Shown here piece after piece: positions 8,836 to 19,200 of a stretch of DNA of 20,165 bases. The translations under genes and the position numbers were made by a program. Location: the NCBI RefSeq assembly GCF_000208925.1, contig NW_001914868.1, forward strand, positions 1 to 20,165, read 5' to 3'. The notes below the pieces were generated by a model. The model was not told the origin of the DNA. It saw only the letters and a list, made by a program, of their open reading frames with translations, and did no database searches. The DNA is from Entamoeba histolytica HM-1:IMSS. Its lineage: Eukaryota; Evosea; Mastigamoebida; Endamoebidae. Each line of letters starts with the position of its first letter. Position 1 is the stretch's first letter.

Positions 8836-10856
8836 GGCATTACATTTTATTAACACATTAAGTCAATTCTTATTTCTATCATTATTCTATTTTAAACAAA
8901 TGTTATTTTTATTTTACAATAACAATAAATATATAATAATATTAATAATATAATAATAATAAAATTATAATATTGTTATTTTCTATAATTAGTTTATTTT
9001 ATTTTTTCATTTATTGTTAAAATAACAAAAAAATGAAGAGAAAAAGATTCAATTCTGTTTTATTTTTATTATTTCAACGTTTGTGATTTGAGTTTTCATG
9101 TTTTAACAATATTATTTCAATTAAATTAAATTAATAAAAATAATAAATGATAAATAAAAATGTGATAATAAAATAAGAATAAGAAATAAAAGAGAAAAGA
9201 AATGATATAAATACACAATAAATAAAAGAAATCAAATGAATAAAAAATGAAATAAAGTCAAATCAATAAAGAAATAAAATTACATTAAATAGGAACATAA
9301 TAAAAGAAATAATCAATAATCTAAATATTTCTTTTTGTTTATTGAAGATGAAATAATAAATAATTTAATCATATTTCATTCTTTTATTTTGATTATTTAA
9401 CAACACTATCATCATTCATTCCAATTGATAATCAATGAATAAAAATATAATCATTGTCACTAAATAAAAAATAATTGTTTAATGTAAATTAAAAATTATA
9501 ATAATAAATATATTTCAAAAATTAGTGTATAATTATTTATGCATTTTTTTATTCAATCATAACATTACCAATTTATTTTTATTTAATGATGTTTGTATTT
9601 CAAACTAATAAACAAAAACAAACTGTCATGTTAAATTATCGATAAATTTATTCGTTTATTTTTAAATATTTTCTATTTCCTTTTATTTCAAAAATATATA
9701 TTTTTATGTAAAAATTAAATAAAAACAACAATAATGGTTATGTAACATTCGATAAAATATTTTGTTGTTTTTCGTTTAAATAAAATATGTTGTGAAGGAT
9801 ATTTTTTAAAAAATGAAGAAATGAAGTTATTTATTTCAAATGATTATGAAATGTTTTTTAATACCTTACTTCAATTCTTCAAATTGATAAATAAATAATT
9901 ATCATGTTTAATTATTATTTAAACATCTATCAATTTAAGCCAATCAATAAATATTAACAAATTAAATTATTTATCAATTGAAATATAAGTGGTTGAAAAT
10001 TACATTTTGTAAATTCAAAATGAAGAATGTTTTGAAAGAAAATAATACCGCAAAATCAGAAACTAAAGAAACAAAATGAACATAAAGAACATATGATAAA
10101 TGAGATATATTTATTATTAATATACATGTATTACAAGACACAGAAGAATGAAAAGAATATATCTGAATAAATAATTGATTATATTAAAAAAGAATAAAAA
10201 GAATTTTAAATAATTAATATTGTTTTGAATTTCAACCAGAATTTACATAAAATAATAAAACAATGGATAAGATAATATGGAATATTTTTTCCAACGTTAG
10301 ACATTTAGAGACATGTTTGTATCGTGTTGATTAAATGTTAATGTTATATTCATAAAGAAGTTCATAAAGAAGAAAAGAAGAAAACAAAAGTAGATAAATA
10401 ACAACAAAAATTATTGAAATTTTAAATGGAATAACTGGAAAATATTCATTTTTAATGTAATTTGGTGAATCAAAATGTTTATATTGTTATTATAATACAT
10501 AAAGATAATATGGAATTGTAATGATGATGACAAGGATAATATTATTAACATTAATTAATGTAGAATAAATGAAAAAGAGATAATTGATTATCATAATATT
10601 ACTGAAGAAAAAGATAAAAAAGAATAAAACATTAAACAAGAAAAGAATAACAAAATAAATAAAAATAAAGAAATTACAAAGAAATAAAAGAATGAAATAC
10701 ATAGAAGAAATTAATTATTGTGATTTGGAAATTGAAAGAACTGAAATTAAATTAATTATTCTTCATCAAATTAACAAGAAATAAGTGAAAGAAATAATTA
10801 ATTAAGTGTTATTAGATTTTTAATTTATTCTTCATTGCTCAGTGGTGAATAATCAC
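8836..10856. other. Gene-free AT-rich spacer
   Basis: No supported gene. 8930-8990 is an AT/AAT microsatellite-like tract (ATAATAATATTAATAATA). 9120-9330 and 10330-10800 are A-rich; the minus-strand frame at 10490-10702 is their antisense and purely hydrophobic. The only crisp structure is the 12-base tandem repeat at 10349-10372. Confidence 0.5.
10349..10372 (+). repeat. Perfect tandem duplication of a 12-mer
   Basis: TTCATAAAGAAG occurs twice head to tail with no mismatch. In one frame the repeat and its surroundings read HKEVHKEEKKKTKVDK then stop, without an ATG. It could be the end of a decayed lysine/glutamate-rich gene or simply slippage. Confidence 0.5.
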
Positions 10857-11086
10857 ATCCCTTTGCTGTTTAAAAAGAGTAATATTTTTGTTTAACTTAT
10901 CATTGATGTTTTTGTATGAGTATGAGGAAAGCACTTCTTTCTTTTATTTCTTCTTATTAAAATATTCTCAATTTTCTTTCTGCTTATTCTTTCTTTTTTA
11001 TCCCTTGTTTGTTTTCTGCCTTAATTTTAAACATTTTCTTTTTTCTTATTTTTACTTTATTTTATGAAAGACCCTATAATATTCCC
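10857..11086 (-). repeat. Repeat block X, copy B (inverted relative to 2496-2727)
   Basis: On the minus strand this reads GGGAATATTATAGGG..., then the same landmark series as 2496-2727, including AAAATGTTTAAAATTAAG, AATAAGCAGAAA, AATGATAAGTTAAACAAA and ATTACTCTTTTTAAACAGC. Similarity ends at about AAAGGG (10858-10863). It is about 230 bases long, diverged and non-coding. Confidence 0.65.
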
Positions 11087-11264
11087 ATGCTTCGAATATC
11101 CCAGTTATTGTCTAGTCATGAAGTGCTTTTTGTGTGATAATATATATTCAAAAATAACTTGTTATTATTTATTAATATTTATTATGAGTAGTTATTAAGG
11201 ATGCTTATTTATTAGAGAAGATGCATATATAATTGTTAGTGTTGCACAAAAATTTAACATAATG

Positions 11265-11571
11265 ATATTATCAAGGAATAGTGTTTCTTTAAGGGGTGTG
11301 GAAGATAAATGAGATGAGTCATAGTCATTAGATTATGGATATACTCTCGTTAAAACAACAATATAAAGAATGAGAAATATTATATTACTCATTAAAATCA
11401 AAATAAATCTCAGATAGCAACTTAAATGAAAAATAGTTTAAGTCGAGCATGCTTGAAAAAACTTTATTTGAATAGAAATAAAGTATGTTGAAGAAATTGA
11501 TTCTCTCACTTCTCAACATGATGAAAAACATAAAGATGATGTCAATCATAATTGATTTATTATCTGTTTAT
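11265..11571 (+). repeat. Repeat block Y, copy B (direct relative to 2829-3120)
   Basis: It has the same orientation as copy A, with shared GATATA, AATATAAAGAATGAG, AACTTAAATGAAAAATA, TTGAAAAA, CACTTCTCAACATGATGAAAA and TGATTTATTATCTGTT. The order of blocks along the strand is kept (X then Y), yet X is inverted here and Y is not. The roughly 180 bases between them (11087-11264) have no clear match in copy A. Confidence 0.55.
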
Positions 11572-13737
11572 TAATTTCTTTATCATATTCTTTCTTCTTA
11601 CATCTCTAAATGTTGTTGTATTTATTATTTTGTTTGGTTTTGTTCTTTTGTTTTTAATATTTTAATTTTTCATTTGATGTATTTTATTTTGAAATTACTA
11701 TTTCTTATGTTTTATTTTATCTTCATTTATAATTATATATTTAATTTCATTTGTTATTTTTATTCAATACTTGTATTTAAACACACATTTAATATTATAG
11801 TTTTATCATTTCCTATTTCATTTCAACTAAATTATTAATTATTTCATTCTATTCTTTTTGTTTAATTTTCATTTCTTGTATTTATATTTTCGTTTTTCTT
11901 GTTTTTCCTTTCTTATTTTTCAATTGAAATATTTTATTCAGACACATTTGTATTACTTTGTGAAATATCAATTATTTATGTTGTTATATTGATTTTATTA
12001 CAATATGGAATATATGTTAATTTTAATTATTGTTTTTTGTCAATTGATATTTTAAATCTTTCTTAATCTTCAATCACATTGTCTTTTATATTTTGTTTCA
12101 TTTTTCATTTTATTTTCTATCATATGATTGAAAAACATTCTTATCGAATTGATTTTTATCATTTCATTTTAATTTATTTATATTCAAATTATTATATCAT
12201 TTATTTATTGTATTTTTTCTTTTCTTGATTATTCTTTTCTTTATTTATTATATCTTCTATTAAAAATGTTTACTCATCATCTCTTACAATTATTTCATTA
12301 TTATGTGTATATAAATGTGATGATCATTTAATGTTTTAATTGTTTTTCTATTATCATTTATTGTTGTTTTTATCCATTTCATGAATGATAATTAAATTAT
12401 TAGTTATCTTTATTCTTTTTCTTTTTTTCTTCTTTATTATTTATTATTATTCTTTCTTCTTTTAAATATAATACATTAAAATTCTCTTCTTCATTCTTCT
12501 TATCATTTATATCTCTTCTTTTATTAAAAAACAACTTTTTGATTAACTAATTTTTGTACTATTTGTATAAATTATCAGAAATATCAATAAGAATAATAAT
12601 GGTGTTATATTAATAAATTCAAGATTAATAATATCTTATTTTGTTAATATTTGAAGATAAAATGAAAAATATCAATCTAAATAAAACTAAATCCAAGAAT
12701 GTGTTATTATCATGATATATTAATATTTCTATTTTGAATAAATTCTATAATGAAATATAATTTACTCAGTATTATTCTGTCTAATATTATCAATTGAATT
12801 ATATCTTCTTGTTTATTATAATTGTAATTCATTTCATGTTTATTACATTGGTATTGTAAAATCATGTAGTTGTAGTTAAGTTTGTATCAAAAAGAATATT
12901 TTAAAAGTTGATTGAAGTTATTAACTTCATCATTTTCTAAAAAATAAAATTAATGTTAAAATATATCGTTTACAAAGTGATATGATGAACCAACAAACTA
13001 ATAAGACTCAACGAATGTACAAATATATTTAAATTAACAATACTAATTAAATAATGTTGTTATTTTAACATATTCATGTTTAAAAGTAAAACATTTTGAT
13101 TATTAAGTGTATTGAAATATATTCTTAGTTTAACACTATGAATAAATGAACATGTTTTAAATTCAATGTATTAATATTTGACCTAACTATTCATTTATTA
13201 GTGCCAGCTTTAACGTTAAATGATGTGAATGAACTTAATTAATTTGTTGAATTATCAAAAACATAGAATGATAGAAATGAACATAAAGTATAAATATAAA
13301 AGAAGTTAATAATGTTATAATAACTATACCATGTATTACATTAACATATAAAATGATAGTTACAATGGCAATAGATGAGAGAAGAAAATATATGAAATAA
13401 ATAAAAAAAATATTCATTAAAAGATGATGAAATAGAAAGATTAATGAGAAATAATTGAAGAATAACATGAGAAAATGATGTATTGATAATTTTCTAAAGA
13501 ATAGATGAAATATTAATGTTGATTAACTTTAATTAGACTGTGTAAAATATATTCATTCATTTATTCTAAAAAACATTGATATCTCATCAAATACAATTGA
13601 TGAAAAGAAATAGTATTCACATTAAAAATAAACATTATTATTCAATTGATTGTCTTTTATATTATTCTTCCTTTTTCTTTCAACCTCTTTCAACCTCTTT
13701 CTTTTATAAAATACATTCAATTATATTATTATCCTTT
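11572..13737. other. Long gene-free spacer, T-rich then mixed
   Basis: 11572-12540 is strikingly T-rich on the + strand with almost no purine runs; 12540-13230 is mixed. A GTATTTAAAC at 11773-11782 (+) looks like a promoter element, but no open frame follows. The minus-strand frame at 13235-13468 is uniformly hydrophobic antisense of A-rich DNA. On the + strand near 13365, ATGGCAATAGATGAGAGAAG starts a short coding-like run that stops after about 11 codons, possibly a gene relic. No RNA gene was recognised. Confidence 0.45.
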
Positions 13738-16338
13738 TTAGTTATCAGTTATTTTAACTTCAATCTTACCATCTTCATATCCTATCTTAATTTTACTCTT
13801 CTCTTTCATCACTCCTCCTATTATTGATTTTGTTATTTCTGTAACAACTGTCTTTTCAATATATCTTCGCATTGGTCTTGCTCCATATGCTATTGAATAT
13901 CCTGCTTTAATGATTCCTTCTATTGCTGCTTCCGTCATTTCAACTTCACTTCCTGGATATCTCTTTTTAATGACTTTAATCACTTCTCCCATTTGTAATT
14001 TAACTATTTCTTTCAATTCTTTCTCTGAAAGTGGTGAAAATACTATAATATCATCCATTCGATTGAGAAACTCTGGTTTAAACGACTTCTTCACTATTTC
14101 CATGACTTGTTCTTTAACTTGTTCATCAACTTGTCCTGTTGTTTCTACTCCTTTCATTATTATTTCACTTCCTAAATTCGATGTCATAATCACAACCGTA
14201 TTCTTAAAATCAACTGTTCTTCCTCTTCCATCTGTTAATCTTCCTTCATCCAATAATTGTAATAACACATTAAATACTTGTGGATGTGCTTTTTCAATTT
14301 CATCAAATAATATTACACTATATGGTCTACGACGAATTGCTTCTGTTAATTGTCCTCCTTCTTCATATCCAACATATCCTGGTGGTGCTCCTATCAGTCT
14401 CGACACACTATGACTTTCCATATATTCACTCATATCTATTCTAACTATATTTTCCTCTGAATCAAACAATTCAGCTGCTAATGCTTTTGCTAATTCTGTT
14501 TTACCTATTCCACTTGGTCCTAAAAACATAAAACTTCCTATTGGTCGTTTTTCATTTCCTAATCCTCCTCTACTTCTAATGATTGCATCACTAACTGCTG
14601 TCACTGCTTCATCTTGTCCTATTACTCGTTTATGTATTTCACTTTCTAAATTCAGTAATCTTGCTTTCTCACTTTGATTCATTTTAGTAACTGGAATTCC
14701 TGTCCATCTACTCACAACTTCTTCTATTTGTGTTGCTGTGACTTGTAATGATATCATTGTTGTTTCTTTATTTTGTTTCTTTAATTCTGCCAATCTCTTT
14801 TCTGCTTCTGGTATTGCATAATATTTCAAATCAGCTGCTACTTCTAAATCTTTAGTACTTTCTGCTTTATGTTTCATACTTTCTATTTTTGTTGCAAGTT
14901 CTTTCATTTCTTCACTTCCTCCTTTTTCTTTCTCATAATTAATTCGTAACTTTGTTAATTTCTCTTTATTTTCACTCATTTCTTTTTCAATTTCTTTAAG
15001 TCTTTCTTCAATAACTTTTTTATGTTCTTCATCCGTTTCTTTAACTTCTCTTTCTAATGCTATTTTCTCCACATTTATTTGTGTTTCTCTTCTTTCTAAT
15101 CTATCTATTTCTTCTGGTTGTGAATTCTTTTGTGTAAATAATGTAGCACATGCTTCATCAACTAAATCAATTGCCTTGTCAGGAAGAAATCTTCCATTGA
15201 TGTATCTTTTACTTAATGTTGCTGCTGAAACTAATGCTGAATCCGTAATTGTTAATCCATAATGATTTTCATATTTCTCTCTTATTCCTCGAAGAATATA
15301 TAATGTATCTTCTACACTTGGTTCACTTACATAAACTTGTTGGAATCGTCTTTCAAATGCTGGATCTTTTTCAACATATTTTCTATATTCCTCTAACGTT
15401 GTTGCTCCAATACATCGTAATTCTCCTCTTGATAACATTGGTTTTAAAATATTAGCTGCATCCATTGCTCCTTCTCCTGTTGCTCCAGCTCCTAATACTG
15501 TGTGAATTTCATCTATAAACAATATAATAGGTATTTTACTTTCTTTAACTTCTTTTATTACTGCTTTTAATCTTTCTTCAAATTGTCCTCTATATTGTGC
15601 TCCTGCTATTAATGCTCCCATATCTAATCCAATAACTCGACATTGCAAATTACTTGGAACATCCCCTTTAACAATTCTTTGTGCAAGTCCTTCAACTACT
15701 GCTGTTTTACCAACTCCTGGCTCTCCTATTAAGACTGGATTATTTTTCGTTCGTCTTGATAAAATACGAATAACTCGTTTAATTTCTTCATCTCTTCCAA
15801 TGATGGGATCCATCTTCCCACTTTCTGCTTGTGCCGTTAAATCATTTCCATATTTCTTCAATGCTTCATATTGACTCTCTGCTTCTTTTGTTTCTACACT
15901 TTGTCCTTTTCTCATTTCCATTATCTTTTTGTTAAATTCCAGAACATTAATTCCACTATTTCCTACTATCGTACTAATTTCTTTCTCTTCCATCAATGAC
16001 ATTACTATCACATCAACTGCAAGATATGTATCTCCCATTGTCTTTTGTTTCTCTATTGCTCGTCTTATCACTTGTTGTGTTGTTGGATGAAGTCCAATTT
16101 CTACTGGTGGTGGATTTTGAACTGGAATCTTATTCATTCCTTCTTGTATTTCTTTCTTCATTTTACTAACATCACCTCCCATCATCTCGACTATTCGGAT
16201 AATAATATTCGACTCTTCTTCAACAATTGCATTCATCATGTGAATTGGCATGATATATGCATTCTTTCTTTCAAATGCTTTTTCTTGTGATTCTTTGAAC
16301 ATTTGAACTGTTGCATCTGTCCATTTGTTTGGATCCAT
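13738..16338 (-). CDS. clpB: ClpB/Hsp101-type AAA+ protein disaggregase
   Basis: This complete, intronless 866-residue ClpB/Hsp104-class chaperone extracts polypeptides from aggregates by ATP-driven threading, working with Hsp70. Domains in order: Clp N-terminal repeats (about 1-145); AAA1 with Walker A GEPGVGKT (205-212), pore tyrosine in AQYRG (Tyr249), Walker B LFIDE (273-277) and arginine finger region ERRFQ (329-333); a ClpB-specific middle coiled coil (about 405-525); AAA2 with Walker A GPSGIGKT (607-614), pore loop GYVG (Tyr655), Walker B ILFDE (676-680) and sensor-2 GARP (819-822). The middle domain separates it from ClpA and ClpC, and no ClpP-binding loop is seen. No targeting peptide precedes the N-domain, so a cytosolic place is likely. 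Sequence around the middle-domain entry (SQPEEIDRLERR) and AAA1 resembles plant cytosolic Hsp101. It lacks the acidic C-terminal tail of Hsp104/Hsp101, ending in KIEVKITDN. TATTTAAAG upstream supports the start. The gene is solitary; heat induction is expected from the family. Confidence 0.97.
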   Translation of the reverse strand: MDPNKWTDATVQMFKESQEKAFERKNAYIMPIHMMNAIVEEESNIIIRIVEMMGGDVSKMKKEIQEGMNKIPVQNPPPVEIGLHPTTQQVIRRAIEKQKTMGDTYLAVDVIVMSLMEEKEISTIVGNSGINVLEFNKKIMEMRKGQSVETKEAESQYEALKKYGNDLTAQAESGKMDPIIGRDEEIKRVIRILSRRTKNNPVLIGEPGVGKTAVVEGLAQRIVKGDVPSNLQCRVIGLDMGALIAGAQYRGQFEERLKAVIKEVKESKIPIILFIDEIHTVLGAGATGEGAMDAANILKPMLSRGELRCIGATTLEEYRKYVEKDPAFERRFQQVYVSEPSVEDTLYILRGIREKYENHYGLTITDSALVSAATLSKRYINGRFLPDKAIDLVDEACATLFTQKNSQPEEIDRLERRETQINVEKIALEREVKETDEEHKKVIEERLKEIEKEMSENKEKLTKLRINYEKEKGGSEEMKELATKIESMKHKAESTKDLEVAADLKYYAIPEAEKRLAELKKQNKETTMISLQVTATQIEEVVSRWTGIPVTKMNQSEKARLLNLESEIHKRVIGQDEAVTAVSDAIIRSRGGLGNEKRPIGSFMFLGPSGIGKTELAKALAAELFDSEENIVRIDMSEYMESHSVSRLIGAPPGYVGYEEGGQLTEAIRRRPYSVILFDEIEKAHPQVFNVLLQLLDEGRLTDGRGRTVDFKNTVVIMTSNLGSEIIMKGVETTGQVDEQVKEQVMEIVKKSFKPEFLNRMDDIIVFSPLSEKELKEIVKLQMGEVIKVIKKRYPGSEVEMTEAAIEGIIKAGYSIAYGARPMRRYIEKTVVTEITKSIIGGVMKEKSKIKIGYEDGKIEVKITDN

Positions 16339-16370
16339 ACTTTATTTCTAAATGCTAATTATTTCTTCAA

Positions 16371-16383
16371 GTTCCTTTAAATA
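16371..16383 (-). promoter_or_regulatory. Core promoter of ClpB (TATTTAAAGGAAC)
   Basis: On the minus strand TATTTAAAG runs directly into GAAC (TATTTAAA 16376-16383, GAAC 16371-16374), 33-45 bases before the ATG at 16338. It is a near-ideal match to the Entamoeba TATA element, with the GAAC element unusually close. Confidence 0.75.
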
Positions 16384-16393
16384 CTCAGTATGG

Positions 16394-16476
16394 TTGATGT
16401 GTTGGCTTATTGATGTGTTGGCTGTTATTCACACTTTCTTATTCATGTATTCATGTATACGTGGATCAACGTGGAT
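16394..16476. promoter_or_regulatory. Three duplicated short motifs upstream of ClpB
   Basis: Within 83 bases upstream of the ClpB TATA element, three unrelated short words each occur twice. TTGATGTGTTGGCT is at 16394-16407 and 16410-16423 (2-base gap); ATTCATGT is at 16441-16448 and 16449-16456 (no gap); ACGTGGAT is at 16459-16466 and 16469-16476 (2-base gap). All are exact. The GC-containing words stand out from the surrounding AT-rich DNA. The position 56-138 bases upstream of the ATG suggests activator binding sites, perhaps for heat or stress induction; that is inference. They do not match a classical GAAnnTTC heat-shock element. Confidence 0.5.
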
Positions 16477-17172
16477 TTATACAAACTAATAATAACATAA
16501 TTAACAGCAAAAATGAAAATGATGAAATGAAGGAATGAGAATGAATGATTATCAAACACTCAAAATAAGTGAGTAATTAAATTATCATTAACTCTGTTTA
16601 TTTTAATCATAAAATATGTTTATGATATTCTTTTATTCTTTTTTACATCAACATTTATACAAACATCCATATCTAATAATGTAATTAGTGATGAATGATG
16701 ATTGTTAATGAAACATATTTGAAGAAACAACTAGTTATTATTGCAATAATTGTTAATTGAATATTAACTCATTTGATTGATAAATACCTTCTAGATATTC
16801 AATTTTAATTGATTTAACTTCAATTGATAGTGTATTTCAATATTTTATCATATTTTGTATATTCTATGATTTGAATATTTTTCAATTATTCTTTCTCTTT
16901 TAAATGTATTGAATGATTTATTTCATCCATTATTATTTCTTTATTTATTCTTCAAACATATTCAAATATTTCTTCACATTCATTATAAGTATGAAATAAT
17001 TCATTATTATGAAATAATATTATTGAATAATGAAATAAATGAAATAGATTAAAATGAAATTATTCAATATTTCATTGAAATATTTTAATACTACCATCAA
17101 AATACTTTATTATTATTGTTTTTTTTTTCACTCTTTCTTTGTTATTTATTATTGTATTTCAATTCTTTTATT
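16477..17172. other. Gene-free spacer between ClpB and a coiled-coil pseudogene
   Basis: Nothing coding is seen. It consists of mixed AT-rich DNA with T-rich stretches at 16850-17000 and a TTTTTTTTTT run near 17120. Confidence 0.5.
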
Positions 17173-18598
17173 TTAAATTAAAATGACTTGTATTTCTTGT
17201 CTGACTATCATCTCTTGTTTTTTGACAATCAGTGCTTTGCTTTTCTCTTCGATTTCCACTACTGTCTTTTTCATAGGAGTAGTTTCGTTCATCTCCATCG
17301 TTCCTGATGATGCTTTCCTCAGTACTGGTTGTGTATTTATCACAAGTGTCATCGTTTTCTTCTTCTTCTCTAGTTCCTTCTGTAAGATAAAATTTTCAAT
17401 ATCATCTTGTTGTTTTGATATTATTTGTTTTTGTGTTTCATTTTCTTTTTGTGTGTTGTCTAATTCTTCTCTTGTTCTTTCTGCAATTTATTGGTTTTTA
17501 ATTACGATTTCTTGATATTCAGAGATTTGTTTTTCTTTATCTCTTATTTCTTTCTTTAATTCTTTAGTATTTTCCTCTATCATTTCAACATTCTTCTCTA
17601 ATGTATTTGCCTTTTATTCTAGCAGTTTGTTTCTCTTTTTCAACTTTTCAATTTCTTCTTTCATTTCTTCATTTTCTTTTTCCATCTTCTTTTTATTAGC
17701 TTGGATGCTTCGGATTTTTTCTTCTTTATTATTTACTTCTGTGATTTTCTTTCCTTCTATCTCATATATTTTCCTTGTAGTTTTAAGTTTTCTTCTTCTA
17801 ATTTTTCATTTTCTTTCTTCATTTCTTCATAATTCGTTTGAATCTTTCTATTTTGTGTTTTCATTTCTGTAATTTCTTCTTCAAATTCTTTCCTAACTAC
17901 TTCTTTTGCTTTTCTCCTCATTTCTTCTGAGATGGCTTGTTCTTCTTCCATTCTTTTCATACTTAATTCTTTAAGTTTTTCTTTTAATTCAGTAATTTGA
18001 TTTTTCAGAGCAAGTATTTCTTCTTTAACTTTTTCTTCTTCTAACTTTTCTTCTTTATTTTTTGTTTCTTCTTGTGTTTTCATTATACTTTCTGTTTCAT
18101 TTATTATTCTTGCAATTTTACATCTATCATTCATTTCTTTGATTGGGTTTTTGTTTTTAATTTCTGCTTCTATAGCCTTAATGTCTTTTTCTTCCCAATC
18201 TTTTGTTTTTTCTTTAAACTCTTCTTTCGTCTTTTCAATTATCTTTTCTTTTTGATTGAATATACTTCTTGGAGGATATCATACCATCTTTTCCTTTTAC
18301 CTTCATATTTTTTAAGTATTTCTTCGTATTCTCCTTCTTTCCATTCACTTGTTATTCTTTTTATTCTTTCTTGTATCTCATTTATTGTTAACCATCTATG
18401 TCTATTGTTTGTATATTCATTATTATTCCAGTATTTATCATGTTTTTTTATTTGTTTTTCTTTGTCTTTGTTGTTTTTTAAACCCTTTTCTCTTGCTATT
18501 TCTTTTATCATAATCGTAATATCTTTTATTGTTGTTATTGACATTAAACCTTGTATTTCTATGTCTTGTTTGGTTTTCTTTACAAGACGTTAAGGCAT
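17173..18598 (-). pseudogene. Degenerate long coiled-coil protein gene (3 stops, 2 frameshifts)
   Basis: Reading from ATG 18598, codon 3 is TAA (18590-18592). The frame then continues as RLVKKTKQDIEIQGLMSITTI and on through a basic N-terminal part containing HRWLTINEIQERIKRITSEW and ILKKYEGKRKRWYDILQEV. Near 18258 the frame shifts and continues FNQKEKIIEKTKEEF into a long Glu/Lys coiled coil. A second shift near 17770 leads to IYEIEGKKITEVNNKEEK, with in-frame TAA at 17614-17616 and 17488-17490, and a tail with TTPMKKTVVEIEEKSKAL ending in TAA at 17173-17175. The three frames joined would give roughly 475 residues, mostly coiled coil; no catalytic domain is visible. The family is not recognised. 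It could have been a cytoskeletal or scaffold-type protein, but that is only suggested by the coiled coil. Five independent defects make a pseudogene nearly certain. Confidence 0.75.
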
Positions 18599-18610
18599 TA
18601 CTCCATAACA

Positions 18611-19200
18611 ATGGCAATAAAATTTGTTGTATATCCTGCATTGGAAAAGTATCTTAAAGAAGATGAAACAAAAAGATAATAAGTAATGACAAAATAACAA
18701 GAAGAAGCAAATAATGAAAAGAAAAGAAGAAAAGGAAGAATATGAAAAGAAACAAGAAAGAAATAAGAGAATAGAAGATAAAGTCAACAACATAAAAATA
18801 AAAGTTGAAAGAAATAAATGAACAGAAAGAAATAATAGAATAATAGAAGAGAAATACAAAACAATACAAACAAGAAATGATAATTATAGTATATGAATAA
18901 ATAAAGAATAAAGAAGAAAAGAAGAAGATATAAAGAAAATAAATATTATAATACAAAACAAAGAATGAAGAAATAAATACTGAAGATAAATCCAATAATA
19001 ATAATGAAAATATGTTAAATATAGTTAAAGTGGTGGTACAAGAATATGAGCAAGAAGAATATGTTATAATAGAATCATATAATGAAGAATAAATTGAAGA
19101 AATAACAAAAGAAGTTATATAAATAATAATGTATTCAAATAAAATGATAAAAAGAGCAAGAAATAGAAAGTACATTAAAGAAGAAAATCATAGAAAATAG
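18611..19200 (+). pseudogene. Degenerate Lys/Glu-rich coiled-coil gene, divergent from its neighbour
   Basis: ATG 18611 begins MAIKFVVYPALEKYLKEDETKR, followed by two TAA codons. The same frame resumes with QEEANNEKKRRK, then a shifted frame gives EEYEKKQERNKRIEDKVNN and, after a TGA, TERNNRIIEEKYKTIQTRN. A third frame from about 18965 encodes NEEINTEDKSNNNNENMLN and VVVQEYEQEEYVIIESYNEE, interrupted by TAA codons, and ends in KRARNRKYIKEENHRK at TAG 19198-19200. The runs are coding-like in codon use and amino-acid content but broken many times. The start codon lies only 12 bases from that of the minus-strand pseudogene. The family is unknown. Because A-rich DNA yields Lys/Glu by chance, certainty is moderate. 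Confidence 0.45.

Noticed and set aside
11773..11782. GTATTTAAAC promoter-like element
   Set aside because: No open reading frame or RNA gene follows it; such words occur by chance in this composition.
13235..13468. Minus-strand hydrophobic 77-residue frame
   Set aside because: Antisense of A-rich spacer, with uniform hydrophobicity and no loop/helix pattern of a real membrane protein.
13910..14413. 167-codon + strand frame inside ClpB
   Set aside because: Antisense shadow of the conserved AAA2 domain.
16350..16480. Classical heat-shock element upstream of ClpB
   Set aside because: GAACTTGAAGAA occurs, but the alternating GAA/TTC 5-base phase is wrong; it is better read as the GAAC promoter element.
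17173..18598. Stop-codon reassignment or programmed readthrough of TAA
   Set aside because: Intact genes in the window end with ordinary TAA stops, and the locus also has frameshifts, so decay explains it better.
18654..19175. 173-codon minus-strand hydrophobic frame
   Set aside because: Antisense of the Lys/Glu-rich + strand relic; the + strand reading makes better protein sense.
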